Positions 1-5,194 of a stretch of DNA of 5,337 nt are shown one piece after another. The stretch covers positions 1-5,337 of the forward strand of contig CAIPNE010000744.1 in assembly GCA_903866355.1 (NCBI GenBank), given 5' to 3'. Position numbers and translations under genes: made by a program. The notes below the pieces were generated by a model. It saw only the letters and a program-made list of their open reading frames with translations. It searched no databases and was not told where the DNA came from. Source of the DNA: an uncultured Gammaproteobacteria bacterium (lineage in GTDB: Bacteria > Pseudomonadota > Gammaproteobacteria > Ga0077536). Position 1 is the stretch's first letter. Each line of letters starts with the position of its first letter.

Positions 1-897
1 GGCATCGACGAAAGCGGCGGCGGTGAAATCTTGCAGGTCTTCCGGCTGTTCACCCACGCCGATGAAGCGTAGTGGCAGTTGTAGAGCCTCAGCCACGGCG
101 AACACGATGCCACCCTTTGCGGTGCCGTCTAGTTTGGTCAGTACGATGGCCGTTAGGGGCGCGGTTTCGTTGAAGATTTTCGCTTGCTGCAGCGCATTCT
201 GCCCCATCGTGGCGTCGAGTATCAGTAAGGTCTCGTGCGGCGCGGCGGGGTTCTGTTTGGATAGCACACGGCGAATTTTGCCCAGTTCGCTCATCAGCCC
301 GCCTTGGGTGTGCAGGCGCCCAGCGGTATCGGCAATGAGCACATCGCAGCCGCGGGCGGCCGCCGCCGTATAGGCATCGAAGACCACCGATGCGGGATCC
401 GCACCGGTGCCTTGCGCGATGACCGGGATGCTCAGTCGCTCGCCCCAGGTTTTAAGCTGTTCTACCGCGGCTGCTCGAAAGGTGTCGCCGGCCGCAAACA
501 TGACTTTGTGTCCGGCCTCTTGTAGTCGCCGCCCGAGCTTTGCAATGGTGGTGGTTTTGCCCACACCATTAACGCCGACGACTAGAATCACGAAAGGTGT
601 GCCCAGCCCTGGCGGAATCACCAACGCTTGTTCCACCGGCGTGAGCGATTTCACCATCTCTGCGCGCAGTACTTCCACCAGTGGCGTACGCTCGCGTCCA
701 GCTTGGAGTTTGACGGCGGACAGAATGCGCGCCGTCACGGCAACCCCGGTGTCGGCCTCTAAGAGCGCGCTTTCCAACGCCTCTAGTGAGGAAGCATCAA
801 TGGGTTCGCGCTGCCCCAGTAGCCGCCCAAGTCGGTTGAACAGGCCATCGCGGGTGCGCGCGATGCCTTCACGTAATCGTTTGAACAGGGAACTCAT
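1..897 (-). CDS. ftsY: Signal recognition particle receptor FtsY, 3' end cut by window edge
   Basis: FtsY is the SRP-type GTPase that docks ribosome-nascent chain-SRP complexes at the inner membrane and hands them to SecYEG/YidC. The 299 codons visible run without a stop to the window edge. Residues 1-90 form the helical N domain, with the ALLEADTGV motif at 44-52. The G domain follows: P-loop GVNGVGKTTT at 108-117, the SRP-GTPase insertion motif GDTFRAAAVEQL at 137-148, DTAGR at 190-194, TKLDGTAKGG at 254-263 and closing RFIGVGEQPEDL at 277-288. The family normally ends a few residues after the FVDA seen at the edge, so perhaps 2-10 residues are missing. The protein starts directly at the N domain (SLFKRLREG) and lacks the long acidic A domain of E. 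coli FtsY; short FtsYs are common. The start at 897 is the only ATG/GTG/TTG before an in-frame stop at 945-943. No good Shine-Dalgarno sequence precedes it. In related genomes ftsE, ftsX and rpoH usually follow, which would lie outside the window. Confidence 0.97.
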   Translation of the reverse strand, partial: MSSLFKRLREGIARTRDGLFNRLGRLLGQREPIDASSLEALESALLEADTGVAVTARILSAVKLQAGRERTPLVEVLRAEMVKSLTPVEQALVIPPGLGTPFVILVVGVNGVGKTTTIAKLGRRLQEAGHKVMFAAGDTFRAAAVEQLKTWGERLSIPVIAQGTGADPASVVFDAYTAAAARGCDVLIADTAGRLHTQGGLMSELGKIRRVLSKQNPAAPHETLLILDATMGQNALQQAKIFNETAPLTAIVLTKLDGTAKGGIVFAVAEALQLPLRFIGVGEQPEDLQDFTAAAFVDA

Positions 898-908
898 AAA
901 AGTATGCT
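881..908 (+). promoter_or_regulatory. Candidate sigma-70 promoter for the M16-rsmD-coaD-ferredoxin cluster
   Basis: TTGAAC (881-886, 4/6 match to the -35 consensus) and TATGCT (903-908, 4/6 match to the -10 consensus) are separated by 16 bp. Transcription would begin near 915 and give a leader of about 43 nt before the ATG at 958. The -35 box lies inside the first codons of the divergent ftsY. The site overlaps the upstream in-frame ATG at 904, which argues against that codon being the start. This was found by eye only, and such weak matches occur by chance. Confidence 0.35.
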
Positions 909-944
909 GGTACTTCTCTTGGCGAATGCGGCACGTCGGATGCT

Positions 945-948
945 AGGA
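945..948 (+). promoter_or_regulatory. Ribosome binding site supporting the start at 958
   Basis: AGGA lies 9 nt before the ATG at 958. The two other in-frame ATGs, at 904 and 940, have no purine-rich sequence at a suitable distance. This site, together with the signal-peptide shape of the protein that begins at 958, decides the start of the first M16 gene. Confidence 0.5.
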
Positions 949-957
949 CACCCTCGT

Positions 958-2349
958 ATGCTACCACCCGCCACCGGTGTTAACCGCCCGCGCCCTTTGC
1001 TCAAACTCTGGATCACGCTCCTCGCTGGGACGTGCTCACTCACGGCCGAAGCGGCTGGGCGCACCACGGAATACTTGCTGTCCAATGGCCTGAAGCTCGT
1101 GGTGCAAGAAGATCACCGCGCGCCTGTCGCCGTGGTGCAGGTCTGGTACAAGGTTGGCGGGAGCTATGAGCAAGACGGTGCAACCGGCACTTCGCACGCG
1201 TTGGAACATCTGATGTTCAAGCGCACGACGACGCTGGGCAGCGGTGAATTCTCGAAAATAGTTGCCGCTCGTGGGGGCGAAGAAAACGCTTTTACCACCG
1301 CCGACTACACGGCTTATTTTCAGCAGTGGTCAGCTGAGAATGTGGCGCTCAGTTTTAAGCTGGAAGCTGATCGCATGCAGCACCTCGTGCTCGATGCCGA
1401 GGAATTTAAAAACGAACGCAAGGTTATCCGGGAAGAACGGCGGATGCGCACCGACGACGACCCGCAGGCGCTGGCCGGCGAGGCGCTGACCGCCACGATT
1501 TGGCAGACCAGTCCTTACCGCCAGCCCGTTATTGGCTGGGGCGCTGACATCGAAAACATGCAACTGCCGGATGTACGTCGTTGGTATGAACGCTGGTATA
1601 CCCCCAATAACGCCACGGTGGTGGTGGTGGGCGACGTGGACCCGCGCGCGGTGCTGGTACTCGCCAAGCAGTACTTTGGGCCGCTGCCCAGTCGCCCCAT
1701 TCTGCCGTTAATGCCGCGGCCAGAGGTGCCACAGCACGGCGAGAAGCGGCTGACCATTTATGATAAAAAAGTCCGCGAGCCGCTGCTTATGCTCGCCTTT
1801 AAGGCGCCCGTCATGTCGATGGTGGGCACGGCTGGCGTAGATGGAAAGCCCATTGAGACGTGGGAAATTTACGCCCTAGATGTGCTGGCGGGGGTTTTAG
1901 ATGGCGGCGCCAGCGCCCGTTTTTTCAGCAAGCTGGTGCGCGGTCAGGAGCTCGCTGTTGCAGCGAGCGCGAGCTATTCGGCGGCGGCGCGGCTGGAAGA
2001 TCTTTTTTCCATCGACGCGACGCCGCGCGTCGGCACGACGCTCAAGCAGCTCGAGCGTGCGATCGAGGTAGAACTGGCGTTGCTCAAGGCCAGCCCACCG
2101 TTGGCTCAAGAGCTGGAGCGGGTGAAAAATCAGGTTCGCGCCGGGACGGTCTACCAACAGGACTCGATGTTTTACCAGGCCATGATTATCGGCACGCTGG
2201 AATCGGTGGGGTTGTCGTGGAAATTGAAAGACCAATACGACGCCGGCATCCTCGCGGTCACGCCGGCGCAGGTGCAAGCCGTCGCGCGTAAATATTTGGT
2301 GCGGGAACGCGCTAGCGTGGCGTGGCTAATGCCCCCGGAGAAAAATTAA
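958..2349 (+). CDS. Exported M16 family (pitrilysin/insulinase) zinc metallopeptidase, catalytic subunit
   Basis: This is a 463-residue M16B-type zinc protease, predicted to cleave peptides or small unfolded proteins in the periplasm. The substrate cannot be inferred. The inverted zinc motif HALEH is at residues 80-84 (H80 and H84 ligands, E83 catalytic). The third ligand is probably E160 in ERKVIREE, 76 residues further on, which is the spacing known for pitrilysin. A second, non-catalytic M16 domain follows, with the GGASARFFSKLVR helix at 316-328. The N-terminus looks like a signal peptide: arginines and a lysine at 10-16, hydrophobic core about 17-28, likely signal peptidase I site AEA/A at 30-33. 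C26 is preceded by AGT, not a lipobox. I chose the ATG at 958 over in-frame ATGs at 904 and 940 because of its AGGA site and better signal peptide. The stop is 1 nt before the next gene, a non-catalytic paralogue, suggesting a heterodimer like mitochondrial processing peptidase. Confidence 0.93.
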   Translation: MLPPATGVNRPRPLLKLWITLLAGTCSLTAEAAGRTTEYLLSNGLKLVVQEDHRAPVAVVQVWYKVGGSYEQDGATGTSHALEHLMFKRTTTLGSGEFSKIVAARGGEENAFTTADYTAYFQQWSAENVALSFKLEADRMQHLVLDAEEFKNERKVIREERRMRTDDDPQALAGEALTATIWQTSPYRQPVIGWGADIENMQLPDVRRWYERWYTPNNATVVVVGDVDPRAVLVLAKQYFGPLPSRPILPLMPRPEVPQHGEKRLTIYDKKVREPLLMLAFKAPVMSMVGTAGVDGKPIETWEIYALDVLAGVLDGGASARFFSKLVRGQELAVAASASYSAAARLEDLFSIDATPRVGTTLKQLERAIEVELALLKASPPLAQELERVKNQVRAGTVYQQDSMFYQAMIIGTLESVGLSWKLKDQYDAGILAVTPAQVQAVARKYLVRERASVAWLMPPEKN

Positions 2350-2350
2350 C

Positions 2351-3679
2351 ATGGCCGCTTTTCGTTTTGTCGTCTTGGCCGCGTGTTGCGGATGGAGCGC
2401 GTGGGCTGCCGCGATGCCCTCTATTCAGCAGTGGACGACCACCAATGGCGCGCGCGTCTTGTTTGTGGCCGCGCCGGAAATCCCCATGCTGGATGTGCGG
2501 GTGGTGTTTGCCGCCGGCAGCGCTCGGGATGGTGAGCACCCGGGGCTCGCCGGGCTTACCTCGGCGCTGCTAGAAGAAGGTACGCGCGAGCTGCCAGCCC
2601 CTGAGTTTGATGCTGCTTTGGAAGCTACCGGCGCACAAATGGGGGCCAGTTCGCTGCGTGATATGGCGTGGCTGTCCTTGCGTACGCTCAGTGCACCGAC
2701 CCAGCGCGCGTCGGCCTTGGCTTTGTTCGCGCAGCTCCTGCATTCGCCACGTTTTGTCGCCGCCGACTTCGAGCGTCAGCGCCAGCGCCAGTTAAGTGGT
2801 TTACGCCAAGAAAAAGAGTCCCCCGGCATCCTCGCCCGGCAGACTTTCTTGGCCGCGCTTTACGGTGATCACCCCTACGGCCGGCCTTCCGCCGGGACGC
2901 TAGCCAGCGTGGCGGCGCTGACATTGCCGGAACTGGAAGCCTTCTACGCGCAGTATTACGTCGCCCACAACGCGATCATTGCGCTGGTCGGCGCGGTGAC
3001 CCGTGAAGAAGCACAGGCGAGCGCGGAATTATTGTCCACCGCCTTGGCGGCAGGCGTGGTGGCACCCTCGTTGCCGCCGGTGACCGCAGTGCAAAAGCCC
3101 AGCGAAGTGCACGTGGAATTTGACGCCACCCAGACCCATCTTTTGGTGGGCCAAATTGGCATTGCCCGTCACGACCCGGATTATTTCCCCCTGCTATTGG
3201 GTAACCACGTGTTGGGTGGCAATGGGGTCGTGTCGCTCTTGTTTCAAGAAATTCGGGAACGGCGCGGCCTGTCCTATAGCGTGGAGAGTCATTTTGAGGC
3301 GATGACTTTGCCGGGGCCTTTTGTGGCCTCGCTGCAAACGCGCGGCGCGCAGTTGGACGAAGCCTTGGCGTTATTGCGCGCGCAAATTGCGAAGTTTGTT
3401 GAACACGGGCCCACGGCTGTGGCGCTAGAAGAAGCCCGCCGAAATCTCGTCGGGGGGTTCCCGTTGCGCATCGATAACAATTCAAAAATCCTTGAGAACA
3501 TTGCCGCCATCGGTTTTTTTCACCTGCCGCCAGATTATTTAGACCGGCAGGTTGAGCGTTTGGAGGCGGTTACCCTCGAGGAGGTGCGTGCCGCACTCCG
3601 ACGGCATCTCCATCCTAGTGCCATGACGGTGGTGAGTGTGGGGCGCACGCTGCCACATCAACCCGCCGCGGCACCATGA
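2351..3679 (+). CDS. M16 family protein lacking the zinc site, probable non-catalytic partner
   Basis: This 442-residue protein has the M16 fold but not the active site. Where catalytic members have HxxEH, residues 65-78 read GLAGLTSALLEEGT, so the three positions are G68, S71 and A72. It keeps the features of the partner subunit: HPYGRP at 174-179, a glycine-rich segment GNHVLGGNGVVS at 284-295, and RERRGLSYS at 302-310, whose Arg/Tyr pair is known in M16B heterodimers to help bind the substrate C-terminus. It is therefore expected to pair with the protease encoded immediately upstream. The N-terminus is an export signal, with R5 followed by a hydrophobic stretch. It can be read as signal peptidase I cleavage at AWA/A (17-20) or as a lipobox LAAC (9-12). 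GGAGA at 2337-2341, inside the end of the upstream gene, lies 9 nt before this ATG and supports the start. Its stop overlaps the rsmD start as ATGA. Confidence 0.92.
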   Translation: MAAFRFVVLAACCGWSAWAAAMPSIQQWTTTNGARVLFVAAPEIPMLDVRVVFAAGSARDGEHPGLAGLTSALLEEGTRELPAPEFDAALEATGAQMGASSLRDMAWLSLRTLSAPTQRASALALFAQLLHSPRFVAADFERQRQRQLSGLRQEKESPGILARQTFLAALYGDHPYGRPSAGTLASVAALTLPELEAFYAQYYVAHNAIIALVGAVTREEAQASAELLSTALAAGVVAPSLPPVTAVQKPSEVHVEFDATQTHLLVGQIGIARHDPDYFPLLLGNHVLGGNGVVSLLFQEIRERRGLSYSVESHFEAMTLPGPFVASLQTRGAQLDEALALLRAQIAKFVEHGPTAVALEEARRNLVGGFPLRIDNNSKILENIAAIGFFHLPPDYLDRQVERLEAVTLEEVRAALRRHLHPSAMTVVSVGRTLPHQPAAAP

Positions 3680-4293
3680 GCGCGGGTGCGCGTTCACCGG
3701 GCGGCCCGGCACCGGGCGGTGCCGGGCAGGTCCGCATTATCGGTGGCACTTGGCGAGGGCGGCGTTTACCCGTGCTGCCGCTGGAAGCGGTGCGGCCAAC
3801 CGCCGACCGTGTGCGTGAAACGCTGTTCAACTGGCTAGCGCCGCGCTTACCCGGCGCGCGTTGCCTCGATGTTTTCGCCGGCACCGGGGTGTTGGGCTTT
3901 GAAGCGCTCTCTCGGGGTGCGGGCGCGGTGACGCTAATCGACAACGATCCGCGTGTTTTGGCGCAGTTGGAAGCCACCCGCGCCCGGTTGGACGCTGGAC
4001 ACGCTGAGATCCTTGGTTATGATGCCCGCGCATGGCTAGCCCAGCGCCAACCGGTGGCCTACGACATCGTTTTTTGCGATCCACCCTTTGCGGCTGAGCT
4101 GATTATAGAAACTCTGGGTTTGCTGACACGAGGTTGGGTCGCCGCCGAGGGCGTGGTATACATCGAAGGTCCTACCGAGCCGGTTTTGCCGGCCGGCTGG
4201 CGCTGCCTCCGTCAGGGACGTACCCGGCAGGCGGTTTTTTCTCTCATTACGATGGCGGGCCATCAATCCAATCCGAACGGAGACCAGCAGTGA
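3676..4293 (+). CDS. rsmD: 16S rRNA (guanine(966)-N2)-methyltransferase RsmD
   Basis: RsmD uses S-adenosylmethionine to methylate N2 of G966 (E. coli numbering) in 16S rRNA, in the 30S head near the P site. The 205-residue length fits the family. Seen in order: VRIIGGTWRGRRL at 19-31 and RPTADRVRETLFNWL at 40-54, both RsmD signatures; SAM-binding motif I DVFAGTGVLGFEALSRGA at 65-82; acidic motif II LIDND at 87-91; and the catalytic DPPF at 135-138, typical of N2-guanine methyltransferases. The first 18 residues are Gly/Pro/Ala-rich and probably disordered; E. coli RsmD also has a short tail there. The ATG overlaps the upstream stop (ATGA) with only a weak ribosome-binding site, so translation is probably coupled. 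A start further inside would remove family-conserved sequence unless it fell within the first 18 residues. The TGA stop overlaps the coaD GTG start. Confidence 0.96.
   Translation: MSAGARSPGGPAPGGAGQVRIIGGTWRGRRLPVLPLEAVRPTADRVRETLFNWLAPRLPGARCLDVFAGTGVLGFEALSRGAGAVTLIDNDPRVLAQLEATRARLDAGHAEILGYDARAWLAQRQPVAYDIVFCDPPFAAELIIETLGLLTRGWVAAEGVVYIEGPTEPVLPAGWRCLRQGRTRQAVFSLITMAGHQSNPNGDQQ
4279..4283 (+). promoter_or_regulatory. Ribosome binding site deciding the GTG start of coaD
   Basis: GGAGA lies 6 nt before the GTG at 4290. The open frame extends upstream to an ATG at 4134, but only the GTG gives a protein beginning at the conserved CoaD N-terminus. The site is inside the last codons of rsmD. 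Confidence 0.75.
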
Positions 4294-4787
4294 AGAAAAG
4301 GGCAATTTACCCCGGCACTTTCGATCCCATCACCAATGGGCACATCGACATCGTCGCCCGCGCGTCGCGTCTTTTTGACCACGTCATCGTCGCCGTGGCG
4401 GCCAGCACTTCCAAGAGCACCGCGTTTTCCACCGACGAGCGGGTAGATCTCGCCACCCGGGTTTTGACCGAACACGCCAATGTCGAAGTCATGCGCTTCG
4501 AGGGCTTGCTCGCCAACTTCGTGCGTCAATGGGAAGCCTGTGCGGTTTTGCGCGGGCTGCGTGCCGTGTCAGATTTCGAATACGAATTCCAGCTTGCGGG
4601 CATGAACAAGCACTTGGTGCCCGAGGCTGACACCATCTTCCTGCCGACGAGTGAAAATTATTCGTATATTTCTTCTTCGCTGATTCGGGAGATATCCTCA
4701 TTGGGTGGCGAGGTTGGCGCGTTCGTGCCCGCCATCGTGCGCGAAGCCCTGGCCGAGCGGCTGGGTAAGCGCGCCATGAACAAGTAG
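4290..4787 (+). CDS. coaD: Phosphopantetheine adenylyltransferase (CoaD)
   Basis: CoaD transfers AMP from ATP to 4'-phosphopantetheine, giving dephospho-CoA and pyrophosphate. This is the penultimate step of coenzyme A synthesis, in the cytoplasm. The protein has 165 residues, close to the usual 160 or so. Seen: YPGTFDPITNGH at 7-18, containing the nucleotidyltransferase T/HxGH motif (residues 15-18) with the conserved T10; RGLRAVSDFEYEFQLAGMN at 88-106, the substrate and ATP contact region; and YISSSLIREI at 126-135, the ISSTLVRE-like motif that binds ATP phosphates. The start is GTG. An ATG-initiated reading from 4134 would add 52 residues translated from rsmD in another frame and is not credible. 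GTG overlaps the rsmD TGA as GTGA, with a good GGAGA site before it, so the two genes are translationally coupled. The ferredoxin gene follows after 12 nt. Confidence 0.97.
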   Translation: MKKRAIYPGTFDPITNGHIDIVARASRLFDHVIVAVAASTSKSTAFSTDERVDLATRVLTEHANVEVMRFEGLLANFVRQWEACAVLRGLRAVSDFEYEFQLAGMNKHLVPEADTIFLPTSENYSYISSSLIREISSLGGEVGAFVPAIVREALAERLGKRAMNK

Positions 4788-4799
4788 GCGGGATTCCCC

Positions 4800-5057
4800 A
4801 TGGCACTGCGGATCACCGAGCAATGTGTTAATTGCGACGTCTGCGAACCCGAGTGCCCCAATCAGGCTATTTTCGAGGGCCCGCTCCATTATCAAATCGA
4901 CCCCACTCGTTGCACCGAGTGTGTCGGTCATTTTGATCGTCCACAGTGCGTGCAGGTTTGTCCGGTCGATTGCATCCCGCTGGACCTGGCCTATCCAGAA
5001 ACCCCGCCGGAGCTCCTCGCTAAATACCACCGACTGACCGGCCAACCGATGGCTTAA
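4800..5057 (+). CDS. 2[4Fe-4S] dicluster ferredoxin, Allochromatium/YfhL type
   Basis: This 85-residue protein is a low-potential electron carrier with two [4Fe-4S] clusters. Cluster ligands seen: C9, C12, C15 in CxxCxxC followed by C19-P, and C38, C41, C50 followed by C54-P. The second CxxC is separated from the third cysteine by eight residues (42-49), unlike the two residues of clostridial ferredoxins. This loop, plus the roughly 30-residue C-terminal tail ending in a helix-like ELLAKYHRLTG, defines the A. vinosum ferredoxin / E. coli YfhL group. C58 (PVDCI) is a ninth cysteine, also known in the A. vinosum protein. The N-terminal CVNCDVCEPECPNQAI matches that group closely. GGGA at 4790-4793 lies 6 nt before the ATG. 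It is the last gene of the cluster, and a candidate terminator follows about 50 nt after the stop. Its redox partner is not indicated by the neighbours. Confidence 0.95.
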   Translation: MALRITEQCVNCDVCEPECPNQAIFEGPLHYQIDPTRCTECVGHFDRPQCVQVCPVDCIPLDLAYPETPPELLAKYHRLTGQPMA

Positions 5058-5105
5058 GCTACGGCGGCCGCTCGTGGACTTGGGTACCTGAGAGAGTGAG
5101 CGATC

Positions 5106-5129
5106 GCTAGCCCTAATTGGCTAGCCTTT
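5106..5129 (+). terminator. Candidate terminator hairpin after the ferredoxin gene
   Basis: Perfect 7-bp arms GCTAGCC (5106-5112) and GGCTAGC (5119-5125) enclose a 6-nt loop (CTAATT), followed by CTTT on the plus strand. The position fits the end of the five-gene cluster. The T-run is only three bases, so intrinsic termination would be weak. On the minus strand no T-run follows the stem. Confidence 0.4.
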
Positions 5130-5155
5130 CCGTGCACCTTGAGGAGAGTCTGACC

Positions 5156-5194
5156 ATGCGGACCCAGCGTCCCTACGCGGGTGTCGCACGCTAA
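5156..5194 (+). CDS. Possible 12-codon mini-ORF with a strong ribosome binding site
   Basis: GAGGAG (5141-5146) lies 9 nt before an ATG that opens a 12-codon frame (MRTQRPYAGVAR) ending in TAA at 5192-5194. The stop overlaps the end of the convergent transporter gene by three bases. I recognise no family. A frame this short with a purine-rich leader can arise by chance, and no downstream plus-strand gene is visible that it could lead into, so this is speculative. Confidence 0.12.
   Translation: MRTQRPYAGVAR
5162..5182. repeat. Inverted repeat / hairpin with one bulged base
   Basis: ACCC-A-GCGT (5162-5170) can pair with ACGCGGGT (5175-5182), leaving A5166 bulged and a 4-nt loop CCCT. It sits just beyond the transporter stop when read on the minus strand, so it could end that transcript or protect its 3' end. 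Neither strand shows a following T-run, so it is not a classic intrinsic terminator. Confidence 0.35.

Larger units (their letters stand above)
5058..5190. other. Convergent intergenic spacer, rich in palindromes
   Basis: This is the 133-bp gap between the ferredoxin stop and the converging transporter stop. It contains the perfect palindromes GCGGCCGC (5064-5071), GGTACC (5083-5088), AGCGATCGCT (5099-5108), GCTAGC (5106-5111 and 5120-5125) and GTGCAC (5132-5137). It also has two hairpins and a pair of similar purine-rich segments (5086-5100 and 5136-5153). No protein gene of normal length is supported here. It probably serves as the termination region for both operons, though no strong T-run is present. 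Confidence 0.5.

Noticed and set aside
407..946. 179-codon plus-strand open frame over ftsY
   Set aside because: It is antisense to a clearly recognisable FtsY with every GTPase motif. The translated protein is low-complexity and Ser/Arg-rich, typical of a shadow frame in GC-rich DNA.
901..960. TAGCAT on the minus strand (945-940) as the ftsY -10 box
   Set aside because: It matches 4/6 of the consensus, but no acceptable -35 box lies 16-18 bp upstream.
2976..3485. 169-codon minus-strand open frame inside the second M16 gene
   Set aside because: It is an Arg/Pro-rich shadow of a gene with clear family motifs. I saw no ribosome binding site or recognisable domain.
4134..4289. Upstream extension of coaD to an ATG at 4134
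   Set aside because: The added 52 residues are rsmD sequence in another frame. The GTG at 4290 has a good ribosome binding site and begins right at the conserved CoaD N-terminus.
5064..5125. NotI, KpnI, AsiSI and NheI recognition sites close together, like a cloning polylinker
   Set aside because: The sites are spaced irregularly within sequence that runs naturally between two plausible native genes. No vector sequence is recognised.
5083..5150. Minus-strand CTCTCAGGTACC resembling the 3' part of a glycine riboswitch aptamer
   Set aside because: The conserved CCGAAGG core and the 5' GGAGAG strand are absent, and no minus-strand gene begins downstream to be controlled. The likeness is probably coincidental.
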